DNA of 64,000 nt from Rufibacter sp. LB8 (GTDB lineage: Bacteria > Bacteroidota > Bacteroidia > Cytophagales > Hymenobacteraceae): the NCBI RefSeq assembly GCF_014876185.1, contig NZ_JADALJ010000001.1, positions 248,001 to 312,000 on the forward strand, read 5' to 3'. Positions 46,032 through 55,940 of this stretch are shown one piece after another. Every line of letters begins with the position of its first letter. Within the stretch, counting starts at the first letter, position 1. The notes under the pieces are model-generated. The model made no database searches. It worked only from the letters and a program-made list of their open reading frames with translations, and was not told where the DNA came from. Made by a program: the position numbers and the translations under genes.

Positions 46032-46091
46032 TACCGCAATCGCTGTTCTTGCCCTACGACTCACCAAATTATCAAAAACAAAATTTTACTT

Positions 46092-49000
46092 ATGCGACAA
46101 GTAATACTTAATAAGAGCCGATGTTTGCTGGTGCTTGCTTTTTTCTTCGCTTCGGTGCTGGGGGCCTACGCCCAGGCTGTGACGGTAACCGGTAAGGTGA
46201 CCGACGGGAAAAAAGAAGGATTGCCAGGGGTGACCGTCCTGTTAAAAGGCACCACCACGGCCAACGCCACCGACGTGGATGGCAATTATTCTCTTACCCT
46301 TCCCAACGGCACCGGTACTTTGGTGTTCTCTTACATTGGCTTTGTGTCGCAGGATGTTCCTGTAAACGGTAGAACCACCATCAACGTCACCTTGGCCAGT
46401 GATGCCAAGCTGATAGATGAAGTAGTGGTGGTTGGTTACCAGACGGTGACCAGAAAAGAATTGACCAGCTCTGTTTCCTCTGTGAACGCCAAGCAACTGC
46501 AGGATATTCCGGTGAGTACGGCCGCAGAAGCGCTGGCCGGTAGACTGGCCGGGGTGCAGGTAAATACCTCAGAAGGCCAGCCGGGTGCGGAGATTACTAT
46601 TAGAGTACGGGGTGGTAACTCCATTACCCAAAGCAACGAGCCGCTTTATATAGTAGACGGAATTCAGGTGGAGAATGCCTTGTCGTTTCTTTCGCCCCAG
46701 GAGATACAAACCATAGATGTGTTGAAAGACGCAGCCTCTACTGCAATTTATGGTGCCAGAGGTTCTAACGGGGTGATTGTAATTACTACCAAAGGTGGGA
46801 AAGAGATGCCCACGCAGGTAACCTACAATGGTTTTGCCGGTGTGCGCCAGATTGTAAATAAGCTGGATGTGATGAACCCGTATGACTTTGTGCAATACCA
46901 GTACCAAGTGTATAACTACAACCAGAATGAAGAGGTTCGGAACAGCTTTAGAGACCGTTACGGTCGTTATGAAGACCTTGATATTTATAGGAACATGCCT
47001 ACCACTAACTGGCAAGACGAGGTGTTTGGGCGGGCAGCGTTCAGCCAGACACACGTGGTGGCGGTAACAGGCGGAACGAAAGCTACTTCCTTCAACTTTA
47101 CCTTGAACCACGCCGATGAAGAAGGCATTATGATCAATTCAGGGAATGTGCGCACCTTGGCTTCCCTCAAATTTGACCATAAAGTAAATGATGTGTTAAA
47201 AGTGGGTTTCACTTCACGGTACAGCCGCCAGGTTATTGAAGGGGTTGGTACTTCCAATACTGGTACCAGCGGGAATAACCGTCTACGCAACTCCGTTAGG
47301 TTCCGCCCTTTTGTGGCGCCTGGTTTTGAAGACCAAGTAGATGAATTTGACCCTGCTTATTTTGAATTGACCAACCTGACCAGTCCCGTTTTACTAGCTA
47401 ACCAGGAAGTGCGGTTTGACAGACGGAATGATATCATTTTTAACGGTTATGCAAGCATTGATCCTATCAAGAACCTTAGCTTTAAAACAGTTTTTGGTAT
47501 CAATGCGACAGACCGTAACCGGCAGGAATTTGCAGGGGTGGTAACCAGTATTGCCCGCCAGAACAATGCCCAGCCAGTGGTAACGTTGAACAGCGGTCAG
47601 CAATACACCATTACCAATTCAAATACGCTCAGCTACAAAACTAAATTTGGGGAAGATCACAGCGTCAACGCCTTGATAGGTCAGGAAATCTGGATGCGCG
47701 ATAACCAAACCGAAGGAATGCAAGTGCGTTGGTTGCCAGCTGACATTACACCAGATCAAGCGTTCGCTGGTATTCAAAAGGCCACCCCGCCAGCAGGTTT
47801 GATTCAGAGCCCCGCCACCACCAGTGAATACGGTGAAACCTTGTTTTCCTTGTTTGGTACCGTTGGCTATAACTACAAAGAGAAATACCGCGCCAATTTT
47901 GCCATTAGACGTGATGCTTCTTCGTTGTTTGCCCCTGAAGAGCGGGTAGGTTACTTTCCAACCATGTCCTTGGCGTGGCACATTGCAGATGAGCCTTTCA
48001 TGGAAGGAACCAAAGATTGGCTGAATGACTTGAAGGTGCGCTTCGGATTTGGAGCAGTAGGGAATAACCGCATTGAAGCTGACCAATGGAGATCTGTGTT
48101 TGGAGCAAGATCAGAAGAAGGATATGCTTATACAGAAGCGGTGACCCCCGGCTTTTATCCGCTTGCCTTGGCTAACAGAAGACTAAAATGGGAAACCACG
48201 ATTTCTAAAAACCTAGCCCTTGACTTCACCATTTTGAACAGCCGTTTGAATGGTAGCATTGACTTTTACGAGAACAACACCAGCGACTTGCTATTAAATG
48301 CCCAAATCCCGCAGACCAGCGGGTATACTACCCAGTTGCAAAACATTGGGGAAACCAGAAACAGAGGGGTTGAATTGCAATTGGATGGAGTGATAATGGA
48401 CAAAGGCGACTTCACTTGGAATGCCAACTTTAACATTACCACCCAGCAGAACAAGATTGTTAGCCTTGGCTTTGACACCCAGAACCAGCCGTTGAAATCT
48501 TATACTGTTTCTTCAGGTTGGATCACTGGTACTTACCAAGATTTCTTGGTAGAAGTAGGCTCTCCGGTAGGTCAGTATTATGGCTATGTCACTGATGGGT
48601 ATTATAGGTTGGAGGATTTCAATGCCACCTTCAACGCTACTACCAACGCCTGGACCTACGTATTGAAAGAAGGAATTGCCAACAGCCAAGCCATTGCCTT
48701 GGGTAACAGAGCGCCGCAACCAGGTGACTTGAAATTGAAAGACCTCACCCCAGACAACGGGTCAAATGTGATTGGCTTAGAAGACCGGACAGTGCTGGGC
48801 AATAATCAACCTAAATTCTTTGGTGGGTTCAACCAGCAGTTTACTTATAAGGGCTTTGACATGAGCTTGTTCCTGAACTTCTCTTACGGGGCAAAAGTGT
48901 ACAATGCCAATAAGATTGAGTTCACCACCCTGTATGAGCAAAAAGACAACAACATGCTCACCTTAATGAATGACCGCTGGAAATGGTATGATGATAACGG

Positions 49001-49352
49001 TTTGTTAGTGACAGACCCTACCCAATTGGCGGCCATGAACCAGAACACCAAGTACTGGACACCTCCAAGAGGGCAGTCTTTCTTGCATTCCTTCGCCATT
49101 GAAGATGGTTCTTTCCTGCGCATCTCTAACCTGACCATTGGTTATTCCTTGCCAGAGGCATTCTTGAAGAAGACCCGCGTGATTTCTAAATTTAGAGTGT
49201 ATGCTACTGTTAACAATTTGGCCACCATTACTGGTTACACTGGGTATGACCCAGAGGCAAGCACCAGACGCAATGCCCTCACACCTGGGGTTGATTATGC
49301 AGCCTATCCTAGAAGCCGGTATGTATTGGGTGGTGTAAATGTTACTTTCTAA
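46092..49352 (+). CDS. SusC/RagA-type TonB-dependent transporter
   Basis: Outer membrane transporter that, with the SusD partner, imports oligosaccharides using TonB energy. The 1086-residue protein has a signal peptide ending near AYAQ (about residue 27). A carboxypeptidase-regulatory-like domain follows (VTGKVTDGKKEGLPGVTVLL), then the plug (LIDEVVVVGYQTVTRKELTS, VNTSEGQPGAEITIRVRGGN, then LYIVDGIQ and AIYGARGSNGVIVITTKGG), then a long beta-barrel. The ATG at 46092 is chosen because 46020 lies at the predicted transcription start and the added 24 residues are not signal-like. Context gives pectin oligomers as the likely cargo. Confidence 0.95.
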   Translation: MRQVILNKSRCLLVLAFFFASVLGAYAQAVTVTGKVTDGKKEGLPGVTVLLKGTTTANATDVDGNYSLTLPNGTGTLVFSYIGFVSQDVPVNGRTTINVTLASDAKLIDEVVVVGYQTVTRKELTSSVSSVNAKQLQDIPVSTAAEALAGRLAGVQVNTSEGQPGAEITIRVRGGNSITQSNEPLYIVDGIQVENALSFLSPQEIQTIDVLKDAASTAIYGARGSNGVIVITTKGGKEMPTQVTYNGFAGVRQIVNKLDVMNPYDFVQYQYQVYNYNQNEEVRNSFRDRYGRYEDLDIYRNMPTTNWQDEVFGRAAFSQTHVVAVTGGTKATSFNFTLNHADEEGIMINSGNVRTLASLKFDHKVNDVLKVGFTSRYSRQVIEGVGTSNTGTSGNNRLRNSVRFRPFVAPGFEDQVDEFDPAYFELTNLTSPVLLANQEVRFDRRNDIIFNGYASIDPIKNLSFKTVFGINATDRNRQEFAGVVTSIARQNNAQPVVTLNSGQQYTITNSNTLSYKTKFGEDHSVNALIGQEIWMRDNQTEGMQVRWLPADITPDQAFAGIQKATPPAGLIQSPATTSEYGETLFSLFGTVGYNYKEKYRANFAIRRDASSLFAPEERVGYFPTMSLAWHIADEPFMEGTKDWLNDLKVRFGFGAVGNNRIEADQWRSVFGARSEEGYAYTEAVTPGFYPLALANRRLKWETTISKNLALDFTILNSRLNGSIDFYENNTSDLLLNAQIPQTSGYTTQLQNIGETRNRGVELQLDGVIMDKGDFTWNANFNITTQQNKIVSLGFDTQNQPLKSYTVSSGWITGTYQDFLVEVGSPVGQYYGYVTDGYYRLEDFNATFNATTNAWTYVLKEGIANSQAIALGNRAPQPGDLKLKDLTPDNGSNVIGLEDRTVLGNNQPKFFGGFNQQFTYKGFDMSLFLNFSYGAKVYNANKIEFTTLYEQKDNNMLTLMNDRWKWYDDNGLLVTDPTQLAAMNQNTKYWTPPRGQSFLHSFAIEDGSFLRISNLTIGYSLPEAFLKKTRVISKFRVYATVNNLATITGYTGYDPEASTRRNALTPGVDYAAYPRSRYVLGGVNVTF

Positions 49353-49370
49353 TCTGAAATTTATTTAGCG

Positions 49371-51263
49371 ATGAATACTAAATATAAAAAGTTTATTGTG
49401 ATGACAACTGCTTTGGCAGGGGTCATGACCTTCACAGCTTGTGAAGATTTCCTAACTGTAGAAAACGACTCCGTGCTATCGCAAGATGCGGTGTTTTCTA
49501 GTTTGTCTTATACTAACTCTGCCTTAACGGGGGTCTATAACCAACTTCCGGGTGACAACGGTTATGGAAGCCGTATTTCTACGCTGTATCCCAATGCCGC
49601 TGATGACTTCAGAATTAGCGGTGACCACAGTGCCACAGGCCGCCAAGGCATTGCCCACTATGGAGTAGCACCGGGCAACCAAGAATTGGTAGAGCCTTTC
49701 AACCAATTATACAGAGGTATTGAAAGAGCCAATATTGCTATAAAGAACATTCCGTTATCAGCGGTATACACCAGCGGTTCTGCGGCTGACCAAGCCACTA
49801 TGAGGAAGTATTTAGGTGAAGCCCTAACCTTGAGAGCCCAATTCTATTATGAACTTGTGCGTAACTGGGGAGATGTTCCTGCTCAGTTCCAACCTTCCTC
49901 AGATATCCCAGATTTGTTTATTTCTAAAACAAATCAAGATGAAATCTATGACCGCCTGTTGGCAGATTTAGCCATCGCTTCTGAACTGGTTCCTTGGAGA
50001 ACAGAGTCAGGTGATCCTACTACGCGTGTGACCAAAGCAGCGGTGAAAGGTCTTCGGGCCCGCATTGCTTTGGCAAGAGGCGGTTATGCTTTGCGCAGAG
50101 AACCAGGCCAAGTAATGGGACAGATGAAACGCACCGCCGATTACTTAACCTATTATGAAATTGCCCGCAAAGAGACAAGAGACATTATTCAAAGGGCTGA
50201 AAACGGATTGAACCCCAGCTACGAGAATGTATTCCGCAGTTTACATGGTGTCTCTAGACAAGATCCAACCAATGAATTAATTTGGGAAGTAGGTGCTTTT
50301 GGTGGTACTGCCCGCACAGATACTAAATTAGGCTATGCCAACGGCCCAAGAATTACCCAAGCCAACCAAACCTATGGGCAAGCCAATGGATTGATTGAGG
50401 CAGTACCCACCTACTTCTATGAATTTGACTCAATTGGGGATTCTAGGAGAGATGTTACGCTAGCATATCTGTCTGTTGAAACAAATAACAACAAAACACT
50501 GACCACAGCCATGGTTATGCGCGAAGGAAAGTTCAGAAAGTACTGGACCACCATTGCAGGTACTAACCAGACTTTGGGTATTAACTGGCCGCTTCTTAGG
50601 TATGCAGATATTCTATTAATGTTTGCTGAAGCTGAAAATGAATTGTCAGGCGCATCAGCAGATGCCATCTCAGCTTTGGAAGCTGTGAAAAAGAGAGCGT
50701 TCTATGATCAGCATGAAAGCAGAATACCAGTGACGCCAACCGATAAACTAGGCTTCTTTAACGCTATTGTAAAAGAACGTTTGTTAGAGTTTGGGGGTGA
50801 AGGGATTAGAAAGTATGATTTGTACCGGTGGAATAAAATTGGATCCATGATTACTGAAACCAGAGCTAAAATGAAGGATATGATGGGGCGCACTGGTCGG
50901 TATGCGAATGTGCCACAGTATGTGTATTTCAGACCGAACGTCTTGTTAGGGCGCGGTGCAACTGCCCAGCAGGAGGCCCTGGACTTTGCCTTGCTAGATG
51001 AAATTTCTGGTACTGGTGAACCCATCATTGGGAATGTGAACAAAGTCATGTATGAGCCTTCACCCACTACCGCAGATGTCACAGGTTTCACCAGAGTGAA
51101 CTGGGCACAGGTCATTACAGAGGCACATTATGATCCTTCGGCGGTCAATGGTGCTCTAAGAGCGTTCGCCAGCCAGTATGTGCCAAATAAATCAGAGGTT
51201 TTCCCAATTCCTACGGCGGCGTTGAACTCAAATTTCAGACTTAAACAAGACTACGGACATTAA
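49371..51263 (+). CDS. SusD/RagB-type surface glycan-binding lipoprotein
   Basis: Partner of the upstream SusC-like transporter, forming the lid over it. The 630-residue lipoprotein has a signal ending FTACEDFLTVEND with the lipid Cys near 24. The family's N-terminal helical region follows (FSSLSYTNSALTGVYNQLPG; YRGIERANIAIKNIP). LTLRAQFYYELVRNWGDVP is near 150, the C-terminal PLLRYADILLMFAEAENELS near 405-424 and KERLLEFGGEGIRKYDLYRW near 465-484. 18 bp after susC. Ligand inferred to be homogalacturonan fragments. Confidence 0.94.
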   Translation: MNTKYKKFIVMTTALAGVMTFTACEDFLTVENDSVLSQDAVFSSLSYTNSALTGVYNQLPGDNGYGSRISTLYPNAADDFRISGDHSATGRQGIAHYGVAPGNQELVEPFNQLYRGIERANIAIKNIPLSAVYTSGSAADQATMRKYLGEALTLRAQFYYELVRNWGDVPAQFQPSSDIPDLFISKTNQDEIYDRLLADLAIASELVPWRTESGDPTTRVTKAAVKGLRARIALARGGYALRREPGQVMGQMKRTADYLTYYEIARKETRDIIQRAENGLNPSYENVFRSLHGVSRQDPTNELIWEVGAFGGTARTDTKLGYANGPRITQANQTYGQANGLIEAVPTYFYEFDSIGDSRRDVTLAYLSVETNNNKTLTTAMVMREGKFRKYWTTIAGTNQTLGINWPLLRYADILLMFAEAENELSGASADAISALEAVKKRAFYDQHESRIPVTPTDKLGFFNAIVKERLLEFGGEGIRKYDLYRWNKIGSMITETRAKMKDMMGRTGRYANVPQYVYFRPNVLLGRGATAQQEALDFALLDEISGTGEPIIGNVNKVMYEPSPTTADVTGFTRVNWAQVITEAHYDPSAVNGALRAFASQYVPNKSEVFPIPTAALNSNFRLKQDYGH

Positions 51264-51296
51264 GACTGGGGTTGACGCTATTAATCAGATAAAGAC

Positions 51297-52913
51297 ATGA
51301 AAACAATACAATCTAAGTTTTTCAAGGTATTCTATCCGGCACTTGTCTTGATGGTGTTTGGTCTGGCATCTTCTTGTAAGGAAGATGAAGAAGATTTAGC
51401 GCCCATGCGCATGTTCCAGCCAGGAGGAGCCATCTCAGCTTCCAGTGGGGAGTCTTCTGTACGCCTTAGCTGGAAGACACCGGCCAACACAGTTGCCGGT
51501 AATGTGACTTATACTGTGGAAGTGGCCAAAGACACACTCTTTCAAACACCGGTGGTTTTCACCGGTACCACAGACACCACTTCTATTGTGATCACTGATG
51601 ATCAGATCACAGTGAAGGAAACCTATTTTGCGCGAATAAAAACCAATGGCTCAGACGCTTCTGGCGGCGAGTCAAAATGGTTAACCAGCAACCGGTTCAG
51701 CATAAGAGGGGCGCAATTATTTATTGACAATCCGGTAAAAGTGGAAGACATCACAGACAGAGGCGTTCGGTTGCGGTTTATAGGCAGAGCAGAGTTAACC
51801 AAAGTTGTTTTGACGCCTACCAGCGGTGCGGCCATTGAAGTTCTCCTGACAGACGCAGACAAAGCAGCGGGCTTTGTATTGGTAGATAACTTGGTTTCTG
51901 GCTTAAACTACCAGGCAGAGATTTTTGCAGGCACCAGAGGGCGCGGCAATACTTCCTTTAGAACCAAAGAACCGCTGTTGGGTATCATCATTGATTTGCG
52001 GGGAATTACCAATAACCCAGAAATCTTAAAAGACACGTTGCCAGATATTCCCAACGGAAGTACAGTGGTGTTGAAACGCGGACTTACTTACAATGTCTCA
52101 TCAACTATTCTCTTAGATAAGTCTGTGACCATTATAAGTGGTTCTGATCTAACAGAGCAGAGTCTGGCAACTATTTACTTTACCAGTAACTTCAACACAG
52201 TGGCTGGTTCAAATATTGACTATCTTGTTTTTAAAGATGTGAACATGTATAGCAATGATGCTACCGGAAGGTATGTCTTTAACATCAACGCGGCTTCTAC
52301 TATCAACACCATGACGTTTGACAACGTACGGGCAAGCATGTTCAGAGGCATTGTAAGATTGCAGTCACAGCCTACCACCATCACAGATTTTACTATAACC
52401 AACAGTATTCTGGACAGTTTGGGTAGCTACGGCGTGATTAACGTAGATGTAGTGACCAGTAAAGTAGAAAATATTGTCATCTCAAACACTACCATTTACA
52501 AGGCAGAGAAGGTGATATCTAGCCGCAATAACTCTACTTCTGTCTTAATTGAAAATGTGACTGTGAATGAGTCTCCCATAGCAACCCAGTACCTAGTAGA
52601 CTACTCTACCGCGGGCACCAACAATGTGACGAATGGTATCAAGATCAGAAATACCATTCTGGGAATTGGAAAGGGTGGCAGTCTGGCTATAAAAGGAGTT
52701 AGGGCTAATACCTCTACTTTGGTGGAAGCGGTAAACAGCTACAGTACGTCAGATTATGTATTGACTCCCACCAGCGGTTTTGCCATACCAGGCTTAATTG
52801 CATACCCCAAAACCTCCTTGGAATTATGGCAAGATCCTAAAAACGGAAACTTCCGGTTTAAAGACGCCAGCTTCCCGGGCAAGGCCACGGCTGGAGACCC
52901 TAGATGGAGATAA
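51297..52913 (+). CDS. Surface lipoprotein with FN3-like and beta-helix regions (DUF5123/DUF4957-like)
   Basis: A 538-residue lipoprotein: LASSCKEDEEDLAP has the lipid Cys near 27 followed by a K-E-D-E run like the Bacteroidota surface-export signal. Residues 40-130 look like a fibronectin type III domain (SVRLSWKTPANTVAGNVTYT). From about 230 the pattern of short beta-strands and Asn/Ser/Thr turns (NIDYLVFKDVNMYSNDATGR; TTITDFTITNSILDSLGSYG) suggests a right-handed beta-helix like that of pectate lyases. I recall DUF5123 and DUF4957 proteins in pectin loci. Binding of pectin at the surface is inferred. No lyase motif was recognised. Confidence 0.7.
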   Translation: MKTIQSKFFKVFYPALVLMVFGLASSCKEDEEDLAPMRMFQPGGAISASSGESSVRLSWKTPANTVAGNVTYTVEVAKDTLFQTPVVFTGTTDTTSIVITDDQITVKETYFARIKTNGSDASGGESKWLTSNRFSIRGAQLFIDNPVKVEDITDRGVRLRFIGRAELTKVVLTPTSGAAIEVLLTDADKAAGFVLVDNLVSGLNYQAEIFAGTRGRGNTSFRTKEPLLGIIIDLRGITNNPEILKDTLPDIPNGSTVVLKRGLTYNVSSTILLDKSVTIISGSDLTEQSLATIYFTSNFNTVAGSNIDYLVFKDVNMYSNDATGRYVFNINAASTINTMTFDNVRASMFRGIVRLQSQPTTITDFTITNSILDSLGSYGVINVDVVTSKVENIVISNTTIYKAEKVISSRNNSTSVLIENVTVNESPIATQYLVDYSTAGTNNVTNGIKIRNTILGIGKGGSLAIKGVRANTSTLVEAVNSYSTSDYVLTPTSGFAIPGLIAYPKTSLELWQDPKNGNFRFKDASFPGKATAGDPRWR

Positions 52914-52984
52914 GTAGTTGATGTATAAGAAAGGTGCCGCCAGCCATGGCGGTACCTGTTCTTTTTAAAGTAATCATCCCCCGC

Positions 52985-54466
52985 ATGAAAAAATTCCGTT
53001 CTATTTCCTTTCTCACTGCATTGGTGTCTTTGTCTTTATTTACCAAATGCAAAGGATCAAGTGACGAACCTAACCCTGAGCAGAAACCAGAAACGCCCAC
53101 GGCAGTGTCAGAAACGGCCGTGGCTTTTCCGGGGGCGGAAGGGTTTGGAAAGGATGCTACCGGAGGAAGGGGAGGAGCCGTAGTCTACGTGACTAACCTG
53201 AATGACAGCGGGGCCGGAAGCCTGCGCGAAGCCATTAACAGAACCGGTGCGCGCATTATCTTATTTAAAGTGTCAGGTACCATCGGTTTGAATTCTGAGC
53301 TTAAAATCAATAATGGGAATGTAACCATTGCGGGGCAAACGGCTCCCGGTGACGGCATCACCCTCAAGAATTACCCTGTGTCAGTAAACGCAGATAACGT
53401 TATCATTCGGTTTCTTAGATTCAGGATGGGAGACGGAGCGGCGCAGGAAGGAGATGCCCTGGGCGGGAGATTCCGAAAAAACATCATTGTGGACCATTGC
53501 TCCATGAGTTGGTCCACAGATGAATGCGTGTCTTTTTACGCCAATGAGAATTTCACTTTGCAGTGGAGCATCATTTCTGAAAGCCTTCGGAATTCTGTGC
53601 ATGCCAAAGAAGCCCATGGCTATGGCGGCATCTGGGGTGGGAAATTCGCGTCTTTCCATCATAACCTGATGGCGCACCATGACAGCCGAAACCCACGCTT
53701 CGGAGAAGAGGCCGGCAAAGCCTATGCCTTGACAGATTTGGTAGACATGCGCAACAACGTTATCTACAACTGGGGCAACAACAGCACCTATGGCGGCGAA
53801 GCCATGAACATCAACATCATCAACAATTATTACAAGCCAGGGCCTGCCTCCATTAAACCTGACCGGATTTTCTCTCCAGACAAAAACAAGAACGTTGGCA
53901 CGGAAGTGTATGACATGTGGGGCAAGTTTTACATTGCAGGCAACATTGTAGATGGACGCACAAATCCCACTTCTGACAATTGGACGTATGGCGTTTTAAA
54001 CCAGTTCCATGGCAGCTATGGCACGGTGTCTGCAGCAGACAAAGCCAATATGAGATTAGCCAGCCCCCATACCAAGGGAGATCCTAACAACTTTGTTACC
54101 ACACATTCGGCGCAAGACGCTTATACCCAGGTGCTGGCGTGGGCAGGTGCTTCTTTGAAACGTGATGCCGTTGATACCAGGGTAATTGGAAACGTGCAAC
54201 AGAAATCGTTCACGGCGCCAGGTTCAAAAGGTAGCACAAACGGCATTATTGACTCGCAGCAAGACGTGGGCGGGTGGCCAGAATTAGCCTCTTTACCGGC
54301 ACCGGTAGACACCGACAATGACGGCATGCCAGATGAATGGGAAGTCGCTCAAAAGCTTGACCCCAAAGTGGCCCAGCCCAACGGCAAGCACCTGAGCACT
54401 GGCTATGACAACGTGGAAGTGTACATCAACAGTCTGGTGAAACACATTACCCAAGGTCAGAAATAA
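52985..54466 (+). CDS. Pectate lyase, PL1 family (first copy)
   Basis: Cleaves polygalacturonate by beta-elimination. The 493-residue protein has an N-terminal signal with Cys near 21 (LFTKCKGSSDEP), so it may be a lipoprotein though the lipobox is weak. PL1 hallmarks are AFPGAEGFGKDATGGRGGAV near 46, VTNLNDSGAGSLREAINRTG, IIVDHCSMSWSTDECVSFYA near 165 (metal and substrate region) and GYGGIWGGKFASFHHNLMAH near 212. A DTDNDGMPDEWE calcium-type loop is near 442. Start 52985 is used because the 17 residues upstream precede the hydrophobic signal. Confidence 0.92.
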   Translation: MKKFRSISFLTALVSLSLFTKCKGSSDEPNPEQKPETPTAVSETAVAFPGAEGFGKDATGGRGGAVVYVTNLNDSGAGSLREAINRTGARIILFKVSGTIGLNSELKINNGNVTIAGQTAPGDGITLKNYPVSVNADNVIIRFLRFRMGDGAAQEGDALGGRFRKNIIVDHCSMSWSTDECVSFYANENFTLQWSIISESLRNSVHAKEAHGYGGIWGGKFASFHHNLMAHHDSRNPRFGEEAGKAYALTDLVDMRNNVIYNWGNNSTYGGEAMNINIINNYYKPGPASIKPDRIFSPDKNKNVGTEVYDMWGKFYIAGNIVDGRTNPTSDNWTYGVLNQFHGSYGTVSAADKANMRLASPHTKGDPNNFVTTHSAQDAYTQVLAWAGASLKRDAVDTRVIGNVQQKSFTAPGSKGSTNGIIDSQQDVGGWPELASLPAPVDTDNDGMPDEWEVAQKLDPKVAQPNGKHLSTGYDNVEVYINSLVKHITQGQK

Positions 54467-54499
54467 GGTGGGCGATTGATGTTTTTTAGTTGAAAGTCT

Positions 54500-54535
54500 G
54501 TTTTTGGCTTCATTTCTGGAAATGAAGCCAAAAAC
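54500..54535. repeat. GTTTTCGG-family palindrome (copy 19, GTTTTTGGCTTC subtype)
   Basis: Perfect stem GTTTTTGGCTTCATTTC around TG. Its differences from the consensus occur in both arms. 33 bp after the first PL1 gene. Confidence 0.9.
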
Positions 54536-54595
54536 GAACCTGAAAGAACGTAGTGGTTTTAAGCCGCTAAGAACTTAGTTGAAGAAGATTAAAAG

Positions 54596-55882
54596 ATGAA
54601 AAAATATACTTGCAATTCACTTTGTGCCTTTTTGCTGCTAATGCTTTTCATAGTTGCCTGCGCGCCATCTAAAGAAATGACCGGCTCTTTTGAGAAGGCG
54701 TTTCAGGTACAGGTGAAAAACCCCTTGAACAGAGCGCGCGAAGCCGTGTTTGTGTTGGTGCCGGAAAGTGAACTGCGTAGAAACCAAAACGCCTTCAATG
54801 CCCAAGCCTTCGCGGTGTTTGACGGCGCTACTGAAATCCCGAGCCAGTACAACGGCAAAGATGCCGAGAACACAGGCATAGCGCTGGTGCTGGACCAGAT
54901 GGCGGCCGGGGAGACCAAAACCCTGACCATCCGGTACAATTCATCGGGTGCTATTGCCAACAACTACCCCAAACGTACGCAAGCGGAACTGTCTAAAAAA
55001 GTAGGCGGCCGCTGGGAAAACCGCAAATACATTGGCGGCGATTTCCAGAACATTGATTCCTTGCGCGTTCCTTCTGAGTTGACAGACCATTCGTATTACC
55101 TGCGCTATGAAGGGCCGGGCTGGGAATCTGACAAAGTGGGCTATCGCTTTTACCTGGACTGGCGCAATGCAGTAGATGCCTTCGGTAAGACGACGCCGGA
55201 AATGGTGCTGCAGAAAGTTGGGCTGGACGGCTATGACTCTTACCATAAACAACAAGACTGGGGCATGGATGTGCTCAAAGTAGGAAAGGCATTGGGCGTG
55301 GGCAGTTTGGCCATCTTTGACCAGGGCAAAGCCGTACGGGTAGAGAAAACGGACAGTACCTACAGCAAAATTCCGCAGAACGGACCGGTGTATTCTTCTA
55401 TCCAAACAGATTATTACGGCTGGCAATTAGCTGGTTTGAAACTGAATGTGCAGTCGCAGTTGAGCATTCATGCCGGCACGCGCCTGACCCACCACCAACT
55501 GAGAATCACGGACGGTACGCCGCAGAACATTGCCACCGGCCTCACCAAAGATAAAAACGCCAACATGGTGTCAGATAAAGGCGAAGCAGGCAAACGCTTC
55601 GGCTACCTGGCTACGTACGGCGCACAGAGCCTGAACACACCGCCTGACAACATCGGCATAGCCGTTTTATTTGACCCGGCAGATTTCATTGCTTTCTCTG
55701 ACCAGGATCCCTTGAGCCACGTGGTGCAATTAAAGCCGAAGAACGGGCGCGCCCACTATTACTTCCTGGCAGCTTGGGAAAAAGAGGGCATTGGCATCAA
55801 GACCGAGCAGGAGTTCAAAGACTACCTTGCCAGAACCGCAGAGGAACTTGCCAACCCGGTGCAGGTGAACGTGACTAGATAA
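54596..55882 (+). CDS. DUF4861-like secreted lipoprotein
   Basis: A 428-residue lipoprotein (LMLFIVACAPSKEMTG, Cys near 22) that I assign to DUF4861 from memory of its layout. An N-terminal beta-domain (VQVKNPLNRAREAVFVLVPE) is followed by RYEGPGWESDKVGYRFYLDW near 178-197 and DWGMDVLKVGKALGVGSLAI near 222-241. RYEGPGWESDKVG is followed by a strand-rich carbohydrate-active-type C-terminus. The family occurs in pectin and other uronate loci, but its activity is, as far as I know, not established. It sits between two pectate lyase genes, which implies action on pectin fragments or a side group. Confidence 0.7.
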   Translation: MKKYTCNSLCAFLLLMLFIVACAPSKEMTGSFEKAFQVQVKNPLNRAREAVFVLVPESELRRNQNAFNAQAFAVFDGATEIPSQYNGKDAENTGIALVLDQMAAGETKTLTIRYNSSGAIANNYPKRTQAELSKKVGGRWENRKYIGGDFQNIDSLRVPSELTDHSYYLRYEGPGWESDKVGYRFYLDWRNAVDAFGKTTPEMVLQKVGLDGYDSYHKQQDWGMDVLKVGKALGVGSLAIFDQGKAVRVEKTDSTYSKIPQNGPVYSSIQTDYYGWQLAGLKLNVQSQLSIHAGTRLTHHQLRITDGTPQNIATGLTKDKNANMVSDKGEAGKRFGYLATYGAQSLNTPPDNIGIAVLFDPADFIAFSDQDPLSHVVQLKPKNGRAHYYFLAAWEKEGIGIKTEQEFKDYLARTAEELANPVQVNVTR

Positions 55883-55940
55883 TTTTTAATTGGGCGCTGA
55901 GTTTCAAATGGAACAGAACGCAGACCTCCAAAACTTTCCA

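Noticed and set aside
45841-46091. Possible small RNA or riboswitch in the divergent spacer
   Set aside because: No stable conserved stem was seen; promoter and operator signals explain the conserved-looking parts.
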